From Membranipora membranacea (lineage: Eukaryota > Bryozoa > Gymnolaemata > Cheilostomatida > Membraniporidae), in contig OU612071.1 of assembly GCA_914767715.1 (NCBI GenBank), forward strand, positions 14,183,493 through 14,247,492: 64,000 nt of DNA. The letters are read 5' to 3'. The notes beneath the pieces are model-generated. The model did no database searches. It had not been told where the DNA came from and was given only the letters and a program-made list of their open reading frames with translations. Position 1 is the first letter of the stretch. Every line of letters starts with the position of its first letter. Shown piece after piece: positions 37,201 to 50,500 of this stretch. The translations under genes were made by a program, and so were the position numbers.

Positions 37201-40200
37201 GTTACCTGCTGCTCCAGTGAACCGGAACCAAGGTCCTCCAGTATTTATCATAATACTGTTTATGTCACAGTTAAGTTGATCAACTTCACAAATCTTCAAC
37301 AAATAAGAACTATATATAAACACTAATTCATAATGTATATTAATGAGACGACTTCAAACTTTTTATTAAATAATGTAGAATCCAGTTTGTGTCCATCCTA
37401 GCCCATCATCAAAATGGTAGCTCCATGCTGCACCTGAGAATCTGAACCAGGGTCTGCCTTTGGCGATGATATCTCTCGCATCACAGTTCCTTTGTCCATT
37501 GATTGGTCTCTGGTTACTGTAACATGAGCTTCACCCTTACACTGATAGGGTGCTACACAATGATCCAGCAGCTTGTTATCTGCCACTCCTGTGAATCGGA
37601 ACCAGGGTCTTCCAGTAGTTATCATGTTTCTGATGTCTCATCTTAGGCGACCCAACAAGTCAAAGTATGACTGTCATCTAGAAACCTCACATTTAGAAAC
37701 TGAAATGATGTATGATATGAATATAATATAATAATTGTTAATACAAAATAATATATTATACAATATGTAATATAAAAATATACATATATATAATATAATA
37801 TATTATAATAATTAATATTGATGTCAAATTTATTTGATGACACAATACCTGATAAGGAGTATTTATAAACACAAACTTGTATCCTATAATGATGAGATGA
37901 CTTCAATGTTTCTGTCGATTTAAATTAGGATCCAGTCTGTGTATAAGCTAGCTCGTCATTAACAAAACTGCTCCTAGCTTCTCCTGAGAATCTGAATCAG
38001 AGTCTACATTGTCGATCATATTTCTGATATCACAGACCCCTTGTCCACTGATAGGTCTCGTGTGACTGTAATCTTAGTTTACTCTGACACTGTCAGGCTG
38101 TTATGCAGTGATTCAGCAGCCGGAACCAAGGTCTTCCATTTGTGCTAATAAGAACTACATGGAGCGATCATATCATATGTGTCGCAGCAGGGAGGGTCAG
38201 ACACCCGACCACCCTTGCTGGTCACGGTTTATATGACTGTTTATTAGTCTTCCGCTGCTACAAGGTTGGTCTTTCCCAAATACCCTGATGGCTTTTCGAT
38301 AATTGTCTCTGAGGAACATGTTCGTAAATTAATTTTTTTACTAGTGTTATTTAGTTACTCAATCATTTTATATTTCAAATACACACTAAATATAAAAATT
38401 TGTATCAATCACACCAAATAAGTACGAATGAGATCTTCTACCATGGAGAAAAAAATAGAATATATTTTGGCAGACAAGATTCTTGACTTACCATGTATTA
38501 GATAATGTTAATCTGGTGCAGATTTGACAAAAAAATAAACAACCATCACCAAGAAATTGTTAAAATCTTAACAATGGACAATGTTGGCTATTGAAAGGGA
38601 GGTGAGAGGGAACTCTTGCGGAGTTAAATATTTTCACTGCTAGAGTGGCTTCTGTTTCCTATTCGAAAGGTGTCGATAAGATAATAGCCTATCAGAGCAC
38701 GGAGTTAACTCCCTGATCATAGGCATGTTAACAAATAGTTCTAAGGGTTCCTTAGTTGATTGAAAGAGGGCAGCTTCTCATTTCTACTCCGCCTGATAAA
38801 TTTCATGAGTTTGATTGTCAAGGCAGGGAGAAAGTATCTATCATAGGGGCAGAAAAAAAGCTTTTTATGCCTAAACTTGATTATTCTTTTTTAAAACAAT
38901 CATGAATTATAATAATTAAATTAAACAAATGACATAAATTAATAAACATAACATTTACGTCAAAGTTATGGTATATTAAAGAATATCATAAACAGTCAAA
39001 TGTCTTCATTCTTTACAGTAATAAAAATCAGTATTCATTTAAAATCATTGAACACTTATATATTTAATCTCCTACATGATAATCCTTTGCCCTTTATTGT
39101 TCAATGTCGCAACGGTCTGTTGTGAGATAACTCCCATATATCAGTTGATGTCATGTAGAATCCTGTTTGTGTCCATGTAGCCTGTCTATAAGAAGACTGC
39201 TCCCAGCAGCACCTGAGAATCTGAACCAGAGTCTCCCTTTGGCGGTCATATCTCTTGTGTCACAGTTCTATTCTCCGTTGATTGATTTTGTGTTACTTTA
39301 GTGTGAGCCTTACTCTGACACTGACCAGGTGGTACACAGCCTGTTACCTGCTGCTCCAGTGAAGCGGAACCAAGGTCTTCCAGTAGTTATCATATTTCTT
39401 ATTTCTCTTTGGGCAGTTTCCTGTCCAAACCAAAACTTAAAAAAATAATAATGATGAATTATTAATCGAATATCATAAAAATAACCAAAAATGTGAGTTA
39501 ATAAATAATAATAACAGTTTTCAGCATAGTAGTAGTATTCCATTTTATTTAAATTTAAAACACAGAGAAAAATTACTCCTTCAGACCAATTGTTGAGATA
39601 ACATTATGAATCCAATGTAAACACAGGATAAAATTTTGAAAATTCTGTTGGCAAGATAACAAAATTCTTTTGGTTAAAGGCTACATTGAGCCATGTGAGC
39701 CATGCTCTGACACTGACAGAGTGTTACACAGTGATCAAGCAGCCTGTTACCTGCCGCTACTGTGAACCAGCACCAAGGTCTTCCAGAAGTTATCATATTT
39801 TTGAAGCCTCAGTTTAGTCACTTTAACAAAACCAAGTAAAGACCGCCATCTAGACACCTTAAATCTAGAAATAGAAATTAAATAATGATACAGATATAAA
39901 TCAACAAAGTACATCAACAGAATAATTGTTCAATAACGGATAAAGGAACGGATAACATTCACCAATCAACAGCTTCTGATACTGGCCTGTTATATGCGTG
40001 CTATAGTATATTGAAGGAACACGAATCATGCAGAATTTAACAATAAGCAAATAACCAGATCAAGGAACTGGTAACAGCCACCAATCAACAGTTTGTGATA
40101 CTGGCTTGTTGTATGTATGCTATAGTATATTCAAGGAACATGAATCAGTCTGTATTCAACAATAAGCAAATAATCAAGACAGCGTGTTTAATTTAACCTC

Positions 40201-40300
40201 TGATTATCAGCTACAACCCCAATTCTAAATAATTCTGTATCATTCACACACTGCATAGCCCCCATTCAAAATTTGACACAAACGACAAAATCAAATAATG
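34290..40300 (-). pseudogene. Decayed array of D8C-like cysteine-rich domain exons
   Basis: At least seven minus-strand copies of an exon pair. One exon encodes GNRLLDHCVPPYQ-type sequence; the other encodes a GRPWFRFTGAAG-type start. The first type lies near 36457, 36876, 37183, 37557, 38106, 39336 and 39728. Together they resemble the WYRF-GxAG...CVPPxxCG core of the D8C (uromodulin/OIT3-type) extracellular domain. The best stretch is 37398..37625 (TTGRPWFRFTGVADNKLLDH). Others carry stops, for example near 34300, where the Trp codon of GRP-W-FRFAG is TAG. Older remnants at 34.3-35.3 kb keep only ASGRPWF. The array is probably what remains of a secreted or membrane protein gene family. A short functional gene inside it cannot be ruled out. 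Confidence 0.6.
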
Positions 40301-40665
40301 TTTCTTAGTACTATGTTAATAAATTAATTTTTTGACTACTGTCATTATGTTTCTTGAGCATCGGCTATGTTTCGAAAACATAATAAACATAAAAAATTGT
40401 ATAAATACCGGAAAATAATAGCAAATTTATAAAAGTGAGATCCTCCACAATGGGGAAAAGATAATATGAAATAAGAAACAATCTTTTCTTCCTTATAATT
40501 CAAAAGATTACAGGGAAAAATATGGGTGAGCACAACCAAAAGTGAGGATCAACACAAGTTTGGCAGACAGGGTGCTTGCCATGTATCAGATATTGTTAAT
40601 CTGGTGCAAAATTGACAAACAAATGAACACCATCACCAATAAATTGTTGGAATCTTAACATTGGA
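35575..40665. repeat. Three large direct repeat units
   Basis: A block with TTAATCTGGTGCAGA..TTGACAAA and CCATCACCAA.AAATTGTT occurs at about 35850, 38490 and 40575. An AATTAAT..TT-rich block about 270 bp earlier does the same (35575, 38319, 40310). The units are about 2.6 and 2.1 kb and each carries D8C-like exons, so the array grew by tandem duplication. Confidence 0.65.
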
Positions 40666-40802
40666 CAACACTAATAAGTGAAAGAGAGATGGGAAGGAAT
40701 TTTTGCAGAATTTAATCATTGGCTGTTTCCTGTTTGAAAAGTGTCATTAAAATAGTAGCACAAACTCAATTATTCTCCTTGGAAGTATTTATGAAATATA
40801 AT

Positions 40803-42010
40803 AACTACTGTGTCTAGAGAGGGGCTCTGGCAAGTACTCCGGAAGTTTGGGTGCCCAGAGAAATTCATAAACCTGACTGCATCTCTCCACGATGGAATGC
40901 AAGCCCATGTATCATACGGAAATGCTCAGTCAAAAGATTTTGGTGTCCCAACAGGTGTCAAACAGGGCTGCGTCTTGGCCCCAACTCTGTTTTCACTCTA
41001 CCTCGCGGCTATGCTGGAAGTGGCTTTTAGGAGCACTGAGGAGGGAGTGTATATACAGACACGACACAACGCAGATCTGTTTAATGTGTCACACTTCAAG
41101 GCCAAGACCAAAACTGAGCGTATACTTGTACAGGAAATGCTCTTTGCTGACGACAGCGCCATCGTTGCTCACACTGCTGAGGAAATTCAAGCCTTAGTAG
41201 ACCGGTTTGAAGGTGCAGCTAGAAGCTTCAGTCTTAATATGATAAACATCAAGAAGACTGAGTGCCTTTACCAACCAAGCAAGCTAGTGGTGCCACCGCC
41301 CATGCCCTCTGATATTAAGATCAACAATGAGAACCTTGTTCAGTGTAAGAACTTCGTCTATCTAGGAAGCACCATCTCTGAATCAGCCAAACTCGACAAA
41401 GAACTGATGTATCGGATGGGTAAAGCCAGTGCTGCGTTTGGTAGACTACGAGATAGGCTATGGAATAACCACCATGTATCTATCAAAGTTAAGTGCAAGG
41501 TATACAGAGCGGTTGTCCTGTCAGCCCTACTGTATGGTGCGGAGACCTGGACAATATATCAGTTCCAAGTAAAGAAGCTGCATGCTTTTATGATGAGGCA
41601 TCTGAGACAAATAATGAGTGTTTCATGGCGAGACAGGATAACAAACGTTGAGATTATAAAGAGAGCCGGACTGCCATCCATGGCCGAAATGCTTATCACA
41701 AAAAGTCTGAGATGGATTGGGCACGTCCACAGAATGGGACGCGAGCGCCTACCGAGACAGCTCCTCTACTCGCAGCTGAAGATGGGACAGCGAAATCAGG
41801 GTGGACCAAGACTCCGATTTAAAGATGTGACTAAGAGAAACATGAAGCGGAGAGACATCAAAACGCATGACTGGCAGTCCAAAGCGTTGGATCGTCAATC
41901 ATGGAGGACAGTCAATCAACCAAAAACATAGAACAGTCATCGTTGTCAACCGACGGACTGCAGATGGTGATGAACCTCATTTGATTAGTGAACCGACATT
42001 GTAAATTTGA
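40803..42010 (+). mobile_element. 5'-truncated RTE-type LINE with intact RT reading frame
   Basis: Encodes about 376 uninterrupted residues to the stop at 41931. Motifs: SREGLWQVLRKFGCP, VPTGVKQGCVLAPTLFSLYL, the catalytic FADD (MLFADDSAIVAHT), NFVYLGSTISE, LLYGAETWT and LRWIGHVHRMGRERLPRQLL. Truncation falls just before SREGLW, so the endonuclease and early RT are missing. The open frame suggests a fairly recent insertion. The last exons of the D8C-like array lie directly upstream. Confidence 0.88.
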
Positions 42011-43093
42011 AAGCATGTTAATGCTACAGGACAAGAAAACTCTCAGTCAGCGTTGATTTGATTCTAAGGTAGTTCCCCTACTTCACCCTTGCAATGAATT
42101 ATTTTGACTCTAAAATGACCTGCTAATTGAAGAACAATCAGCTGTGATTTGATACTCTGAAATAATCTGTCTTTTGAAATTAGCTGAAGGTGATTAAATA
42201 GTAAAATTAACTCTATAATACAATTTTTACTTGATTAATTTTAAGGGTGAATTTGGGAAGTATCTGAGAATCAAAATCACCTTTAATATGTCTATTGATA
42301 TTTAATTAGAGTCATTTTGATTCTAACTTTTCCTTTTTATGTGTGATCATATTCAAATGTATACATTTGCTGGAGTTTTATTTATCAATATAAAGGAAAA
42401 AAACTATACTGATTTAAATGATGTCTGGGAGTAAAGCATTACATATCAAATAGTTAAACTATATTTATATGTTATTTCAGATCAAATAGTTAAACATTAT
42501 TTATAGGTTATTTAAATTAACCGGAATTTTGTGTTTTAACATTTGGTTTCCAAGACACACCAATTTATAAAACAAATTGTTAGGTGCTTATTTCATTACA
42601 AATCATACCTTCTAAAATGCTGGAGGTTAAAAGTCAATATGCAAAGAAAAATGGATGCGGGATAAGCATAGATGACCATGGGGATATTATAATGACTGTT
42701 GCTGCTGCTTTAAAATGTGAATAAGAGGTGGCGATATCTCCTGTATCTTCTTAGTATCAATATGATAAATCTCTCATGTCTTATACGTGTTAGCTCCGAG
42801 GACCTCCAGTCGTCTATATTGTTCGTAAAAAGCAGTAAAAAGGTTACTAACTACTAAGCTACTTAAAATTGCGTCGAGTGGAATTTGCATTTGTATTTGC
42901 AGATTATTTACAGAAGAAGCGGACTGGTAATCAACTGATGTTTGTTTCAAAAATGGAGCAGCAAGTCGTTGGAATTGAAGCATCCAAAATATCTAACATC
43001 ACAAACAATGTGTCAAAAAGTTCAACATCTTTATATGATAGAATTGATGATGACCATCCACAAATTCTTGTCTTTTATCTTAGTGAAATATTT
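42011..43093. other. Intergenic; nothing recognised
   Basis: AT-rich DNA between the LINE and the lectin gene. Short ORFs only, with one short direct repeat (ATCAAATAGTTAAAC at about 42447 and 42481). Confidence 0.4.
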
Positions 43094-46000
43094 TTATGAT
43101 TTAATTGATGAACTTGAAATATCATCGCTGAGATGAGAACTTGTGTCAATGAAAAGAGCAGAGAGGTTGACAGTTTGATCATTGAGGCAGTCAAAGTCAA
43201 TGGCTGCAGAAAAAAAAACCAGGTCCAAATTTCATCTAGAAATTTATGCGCAAATTTTCTAGGTTGTCTGAAATTTCCAAAAGCTCTAGGCTAGTAGGTA
43301 TGCATTGCATGGCAAAAACAAGATTTAAAAAATTCAAAGCTTATGGTTGGTTAGCTGCATAACAAATAATTTGTACTGCTTTATGTTTCAGTGTTTTGGC
43401 GGGCAGCTAAACTTCTCTAGTGATCTTATTTACTTACGTTCGCAGGCATAAGCAAGTTTTCTTCTACATGTCCAGTCATTGTAATGGTACTGAGGAGCGA
43501 CACCCATGTCAACACACTGATGTCTACTTGAGCCAGTGTCACTCGGCTCGCCGGGGCCCAACAGATCACCGTTGAAAGCGGTATTATCCAAGTTGAAGAA
43601 ATTTTGTGATCCGGGATTATCTTGTTGACCGCTTACCCAGTTATAGTCGTTACAGAAACAAACCGTTATCAAAACAACACATCAGAACTTCAAACAAATT
43701 GAAGGCATTCAGTCAACAAGTATTAGATTATCTATTTCATGTCTTAGACATAATCATTTCCATTTTTTCTGTGTATTTAGCCTAGCCATTTTTGTCTCTC
43801 ATTTTTCTTCATTTATTTTTGCTCGCTCTGGCATGACATTCGGAAGAACATTGTTTTAATGATGAACATTGTTTGTCAATAATATTAAAATAAAATATCA
43901 ACACAAAAATTGGCATGTCATGAAATGCCTTTCTCTTTGAGTCATCTACATGAAAAATCTATCAAATCAGCCTAAAATGTCTCTGAAGATTGTCACTTTC
44001 TAAGTAGCTAACTACAGAAAGTAGTGCTGGTTAAACATTCATAAAAATAAGTTAATAATAAAATGAAAACAAATTGAAAAAAAAAAGAAATTAAAAAAGG
44101 AGTTAAAATCAAATAATGTAATAAAAAATGAATATTTGAGTTCCGCCCGCCTTTTTTTGAACTGATGATATTGTATGATAGTGAACATACTGTGCTCGAC
44201 CAGGAGAATGAACGTCCGTAATATGACCTGGAAAGCACAAACTTTGTCAAAGTTCAGGAAAACAGGCAGCAGTTTGAAGTTAAAATTACACCATATATTC
44301 TTATTAAGCCTCAATTCTGATTGCATATTTTCATGTCGAATTTAGAAGTCACAAACTATACTGAACAGAGGCTCAAACACAATGTAAACAGATTGAGCAA
44401 TAAAGTCGGGATAAGTCCCCGCCAGAAGGCTCTAGGGGATCAAACACATGGTGACCAGGAGGCCAGGTGCAGTATCCCATTTAGTTTTCAATAAACCAGT
44501 TTCAGCTCCCATAAAATAAATTTAATTGGCAAGTTTTACTGTTGCTTCCTAATCAGTAGATTGGATACCATTAATGTGTGAATTTCAGTGATGCTGGTTA
44601 GTAAGTAATGTACCTTGAGGTTGAGAGAGGTTAAGTTCAGGCACTTTTTAATTCATGACCGTAGTTAAGAAATAATAGTGGGGGAGGCAAAAGTCTGATG
44701 CAAGTCTGAAGCTACTGAAGTTACTGTAAGCTCTTCCCAAGCAGTTTAAGTCATATAATTAGCGAATGGAAATCCCAAATGAGTTGATTCTGACATGGAA
44801 TACTCAATTATAGCATTGATAGGCCACTCTATAGAGCATTCTAGGGCATTGATAGGCCACTCTATAGAGCATTCTAGGGGAGGCAGAGCGTCCCTGCCTC
44901 CCTTAGAGCTACAGGCTGGTAATTAATTGTTGTCTTCTGATCTTTTTCCACAAATTTGTTGACGTTAAAGTCGATGAACAGTTTTCAAAGACTTCATTGA
45001 TTCCTTACCACAATTATCAACTATGGCTTTGATTATGTAATTATGTGTTAAAGTTCCAGACAGAGTGTTAATTGGAAATTGAAGTCTTACCATTCTCTTG
45101 CCGAACCAGTCCCAACGTTTCAGCTTGCTGAGCATTTTTCACAACCACGAGTTGGGTGTTACCACTTAAAGCAGCACATTCATTCTTAGCCTTATTCCAT
45201 CTTTCCTTTGTTGTGAAGAATTGATAGCAGGTATTGTCCAGTATGCCATCCCTTTTCCAGTCACCTGGGCAGGGCGTTGGGAGGTTCAATGGTCCTGTTG
45301 GAGAGAAAAAACCAAATTATAAGAATTGCGCGAAAACTGTCAAGCCAATGTGTTTGCTCTCATTGCCCGGTGGGTCAGATCAAGGAGTTAGAGACTCCTT
45401 GGTCAGATGGTACTGTTCCTCAAAGTACCTTTATATATCATAGAAAGTGTTAATTAATTCAGTTTCACATTCATTATTATCCCAATAGGTGTTCTCTGTG
45501 ACCTGGCATTGGTTCTTTTTCCTACCCAACAGCAAATCAGAGCCAATCATTTGTGGATAGTAGTGTCATGATATCAATGCTTGCGAGCCCACGCTCTAAA
45601 GTGAGTAAACTATTTCTATTAATTTAAACCAATGGTAAGCTGCATTGCAAAGTCTCCTGAGATAATTTAGATTTTACACTTTCCAAAACGGTGAGGGGTT
45701 TGCTTAATGTTACCTAGCACTTAACTTTGACAAACTTTGGTGGGAGTCTGTATTATGAAACAGGAAGAGTATATACAAGTTAGACTTAAATTTAGCTATT
45801 TAAACCGTGTTACAAATAAGGAACCTTGCTTTTAGGGTTGGATAAGATACCACACTGACCACATGATATGCTATATATATAAATACTGTATATCTCTGAT
45901 CGATAGAGAGTGAATTAATTCACTTAGTAGACAGAGTACCATCACAAGGAATCTGGAGCAACCACCCTTAGCCAATTTCATTAATCAGAGGAAGGAACAT

Positions 46001-46630
46001 GTTAGGTACTCTTATTAAATTGACTCTAGCGATCAGGGATACACATGTTAATAATGTAGTTTGGATGTCAATGTGGATAAGGGCTGTAGTTTAGAAAAAA
46101 TGTTAGGGGAGGTAAAATCCGAGGCAAATCCGAAGCATCACCAGGAGGGGTGCTGTAAGCTCCTCCTCAATCAATTTAAGGCATGTAATTAGCAAACTGG
46201 AAGCCCAGAGGCGCTAATTCTGACATGGATCACTCAATTATGATGTTTTTAGGCCACTGTATTTAACTTTCTAGGACTTATGCTTCCCCTCCATGATTTC
46301 CTGAACTACGGCCAATTCAGACCCGTAGTTCCAGGGGAGGCAGGGAGGCAGGGCCTGTGGATTCTCGATGTCATTGTGGATACTTACTCTCACATATATA
46401 CTCCAGAGGGTTGGAGCACAACCAATCATTGAGCCGATACGCGATACCTGAATCTACTTGATCCACAGTTCCCATGTCAACGCATTGCCTAGGGCCCTGA
46501 AAAATATTGTTTGGCTCTCCAGGCCACCAGAGGTCAGGCGTACTGACGTCAGAGCCATCAGTCCACTTGAAAGTTGATGAACCTGTAGCTATCTGCTTCC
46601 CCCCTACCCAATAGTATTGTTGGTATAAAC
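43094..46630 (-). CDS. C-type lectin-domain protein (5' part not found)
   Basis: Predicted carbohydrate-binding extracellular protein with two CTLDs. Exons: 46388..46630, 45091..45294, 43438..43647, 43094..43203; phases are consistent (all internal joins phase 1). Exon 46388..46630 is the second half of CTLD1: YYWVGGKQIATG, WWPGEPNN (EPN, the mannose-type Ca-binding motif), QCVDMG and LNDWLCSNPLEYICE. Exon 45091..45294 is the first half of CTLD2: PCPGDWKRDG, TCYQFF, KAKNECAAL. Exon 43438..43647 is its second half: YNWVSG, GPGEPSD (EPS, not EPN), NDWTCRRKLAYACE. The last exon adds a Ser/Asp-rich tail and a stop. The acceptor of 43438..43647 lacks AG (CG in its place). The first half of CTLD1 was not located. 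MITEs occupy two introns or flanks. Confidence 0.75.
44660..44920 (+). mobile_element. MITE family 2 copy
   Basis: CCGTAGTTAAGAAATAAT...CCCTTAGAGCTACAGG, with the usual AATTAGCGAATGGAAATCCC and GAGTTGATTCTGACATGG interior. A 31-bp segment (GCATTGATAGGCCACTC...) is duplicated in tandem inside it. It lies in an intron of the lectin gene. Confidence 0.7.
45897..46070. repeat. Dispersed repeat, copy 1
   Basis: Shares GATCGATAGAGAGTGAATT, ACATGTTAGGTACT and the GGTCAG/GATCAG end with 61477..61640. It lies in the lectin intron next to a MITE-2 copy; the second copy also lies next to a MITE-2 end (61360). Confidence 0.6.
46079..46370 (+). mobile_element. MITE family 2 copy plus extra end
   Basis: GGGCTGTAGTTTAGAAAAAA to TGAACTACGGCC, followed directly by another reversed end (GACCCGTAGTTCCAGGGG). 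Its right edge abuts the donor side of lectin exon 46388..46630. Confidence 0.65.
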
Positions 46631-46955
46631 CTTAAATAGAGAAAAATCAAAATCATTATTAGATATGTTTGTTGGTGAGGTTTAATGATTATTTGTTAGC
46701 CACTACATTGTGGTAATCATAATAGACAAAAAGAATACACTTTAAATCCTGTTATGTGTTTTAGCAGGCTAATTAGTGTCATCGATATAGGCACGGCATA
46801 TATAAAAATTATGAAATACTTGATTGATGTGATATCATGGATGAATGAGGAAATAGAACCATTAAATATTTTTTGTGCATAACATAACACATCAATAGAG
46901 AACATGAATATTAAATACTCAAAAGTTGTATTCCATTGAACCATCACGCCATTAC

Positions 46956-47235
46956 AGGGCCGTATAGTAGGAAAAATTGTAGGGGAGGCGGAAATCCATG
47001 AGGATGTGAAGTAAGACCTGTCTGGTTGAGTATTGTAAGCTCCTTCAAAGCGTTTGATTGATTTAAATAGCATATGGATGTTCCAAATGAGCTGATTCTG
47101 TAATAAATATTCAATTATAGCATTTTTAGGGGCCACCCTATTGAGCATTCTAGGGGAGGCAGAACTCCTAGAACTACTGGTCTTCACAGGTTCGTAGTTC
47201 TAGGGGAGGCAGGGACGCTCTGCCCTCCTGAATTA
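46956..47235 (+). mobile_element. MITE family 2 copy
   Basis: CAGGGCCGTATAGTAGG to the GTAGTTCTAGGGGAGGCAGG block, with the shared interior. It lies upstream of the lectin exons. Confidence 0.65.
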
Positions 47236-47583
47236 CTTGGATAACGAGAGGAGAAGTGCAATCAACAATACTAACTATCAAATTCAGTAGGTACCTAAAG
47301 CAGTAACCAATGCCCGTGATTCAATATGAAACCAAATATTAGGAGGCTCAACTGTAGCTTTAAATGATTTTGATAACTGACCAGTTTATATAGGTCTATG
47401 TATATACTCTATTATTGCTGATCAAAGTCAATGAAAAATGAAGACCATGCATTAATGAATTTCAACCAGAAGATATGAATGAAAGTACTTACTGTATATT
47501 CCTCGTACTCGATAACATCTTGGTGATCAGTCAGCAGAGAGTTGCAGAGTCGCAATGATTTTACAGAGAAAAACCATCCATTT

Positions 47584-50500
47584 TTATAATGCAGCCAACC
47601 CTGGGTATGGCCATATCTACAAAAGCGTGCTGTGATTGGTCAATGAAATAAAATAGAGCTCTCTGATTGGTCAATCAAATTAAAACTGTCACTGGTGGAA
47701 CTCAAACCTCATGATGGCTTAGTGTACTTTTGTGATCTTCTTTAATGACCTTAAGGAAGATTTATGATATTTGTGGAATGCCAAAGCCTGACTTTGCTTT
47801 TCCTCAAAACAGGATCTAGTAGATAGACAACATTCATCATACTCACAGTGCCGTAGTTTAGGAAAAGTGGTAGGGGAGGCGAATGTCCTTGAGGTTGTAA
47901 GCCCTCCTGAGCCCCCTGCCTCATAAGCGTTTCGATGATATAAATATCTAATGGAAGTACTAATCGAGCTGATTCAGACATGAAATATTCGATTATAATA
48001 TTTTTAGGCCACCTTATTCAGCATTCTAGGGGAAGCAGAGCGTCCCTGCCCCCCTAGAACTACGGGCCTGTACTCTGCTGCAGTGAGAACTTTGCTGGGG
48101 ATTGCTGTTAGCAGTGTTACACAATCAACCATGCCCCAATGATCTCAGCAGCAAGCCCATTTTAATCTACATGTTTGTGACCTTGAAAGATCTGTCAGAC
48201 TCAGGGGTGTGTATTGCATAATAAATTTCTAAAGAGAACAGGTGGATCATTCTTTGGGTAATCTGCTTGCAGTCTGTTCTTCCCTATGACGGTAGTGAGC
48301 GAGATCATACTTATCTAGTCAGAGAGTAAAACAAAGTCAATTTATATACACTGTTCACCGATTCAAAGTTCAAATGGCATCACAAGTTTACAAATACCAT
48401 TTTACTGGACAGTCAGCAAATTGAATTTTTTGTTTATCCTTTTCTTCATATATTTTCTTTACCTTCAACTTGTGAACAATCTTCTGCTTGCAGATCTTCG
48501 AGGCGCCTCCGATCAGACCTGTAAATGAATATCCCTATCATACCATTGCATGAGAATGTCACTGAGCACTGATTCAGCTCAAAATATGGAAGCCAAAATA
48601 CCCAATAACATCAACCTCCTTCACAGAGTACCATCAGGTAGCCTTCACACAAAGGCGATACGTCTGTTGTGCTAATATGAGTTTGTCTGTGAAGCGTATT
48701 TTTTTACACAAAAACTAAGACTAATATTTCTATGGTTCAGATCATATTTTACCGTAGGATTGGAGCTCAATTTTGTTTTAGCTAGAAACAAAGCAGTCCT
48801 CAATCACCACGTTGGGCTTTGTGCAAGGCAAGTGATTTAGCTACTTTATCATATTATTGCCCATAATTCTAGGGGAGGCAGGGATACACTCCCCCCCAGA
48901 AAGATAAAGACAGTGGCCTAAAAACACTATAATTGAATAATCCATGTCGTAATCTGCTAATTATATGGCTTATAATGCTTTTGGAGGAGCTTATAGCATC
49001 CCTTCTGGTGTTGCTTTGGACTTGTCTACGACTTTAGCCTCCCCTATCAATTTTTTAAACTACGACCCTGTTGTCAAACACAACCACATGAGATTAGTAT
49101 GAATTGAAGGAATTATTCTGTGTCATTAACAGGTTCCCATGCACTTGCCCCGGAACACTTGACCAACTTTAAACATGTGTCAACGACCGTGTTATAATAA
49201 ATTAATAAATAACCAGCACATTCTTAAGCTTAAAAATGTAGGTCAATTTTTAATATTGAGCCATTTGTTATTGCCAACTCTGGTTTCAATTTTTTGCCTG
49301 GTTGTTGTTGATCTTGGCAAGAATTTAGACATTAAATAATGTAGTACTGTCCTCAAAGGAAGGGTGTTAAGCCAATTAAGATTATCTTCCTTCATTGTTG
49401 AAAAATCAGACCATAGCATGAGCCATAAAAAATGATTGTAAAACTTCACAAACCAGTTATTCGCATACTTTTGGCAATGTTGTAATAATTTATTTTCATT
49501 TGAATCTGTAATCCTTTAAGCAATATTCAGAATCTGTCGGTACTGAAAAGCTTAAAGGGCAACCAGGGTCTTAAACAACTTCTCATTGATTAATAGCAGA
49601 TTGCACCTTCTGCGTAGGGAAAAAGACAAAATCTAATTTGGATGATTATTCAGCCAGCATTCTTGTGAAACATTTCAAACTCAGCTCAAAGAGAATACCA
49701 CAGAGCAGTTTCCTGTTCCTGTTATTATTTAGCCTTTGCTCTATCATCATTACAGCAGTGACTTGAAACCTCTCCTAAACTGAAGTGTAACCAAGCTTAG
49801 AGTCAGCAACTACTTTGAGTTTTCCATCGCGTAATGCATAAAGCTGACGCTGCCTAGCACATTATTTACTACCCATCAATGCATTGCTGCAAAACCTTGG
49901 TTGCCCTTTAATTTAAATATAATGCTGAGTCAAAATATAAATCATTAAAATATCACACTGTAGTTATCTTAAGCTGAAACATCAATCATATTTGAGTAGA
50001 ATTTTTATTGCTCATAACACCTGAAAATCGTTACAAAGCACATGGCTATAGCGTAAACAATTTTTGGCTTGAATGAAAAATGTTTGCAGTGCCAAAAGCT
50101 TAATTGATTGATTATATCACGCCACTATATTTCTGATTTTTACCATAAGCTAACCAAAATATAAATCATATTGGAGTATAAAATACACAACCATTGACTC
50201 GAATCAATATACTTGTTTTGCAATACAACACGATTCTGGCCCTGAGTTATCCGACAAAAACCGAAAGAAATCAGATCTTGGCTCACCAAACCTTTAACCG
50301 ACCTTGCATTAGACTAGATCAGATTCACGCAACATGAAGCCTGCCTCCTGAGCCCCCTGCCTCATAAGCGTTTCGATGATATAAATATCTAATGGAAGTA
50401 CTAATTGAGCTGATTCAGACATGAAATATTCAATTATAATATTTTTAGGCCACCTTATTCAGCATTCTAGGGGAAGCAAAGCGTCCCTGCCCCCCTAGAA

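Larger units (their letters stand above)
47903..50327. repeat. 2.4-kb tandem duplication, copy 1
   Basis: Nearly identical to 50344..52792, with only scattered substitutions. Copy 1 lacks about 20 bp present in copy 2 at the GCCCCA...ATGATCTCAGC junction (near 48137 / 50580). It contains MITE-2 and MITE-3 copies and the short exon 48463..48518. The high identity implies a recent event or gene conversion; an assembly artefact is possible. Confidence 0.95.

Noticed and set aside
44008-44326. Phe/Leu-rich minus-strand ORFs
   Set aside because: Low-complexity AT-rich lectin intron, not a membrane protein.
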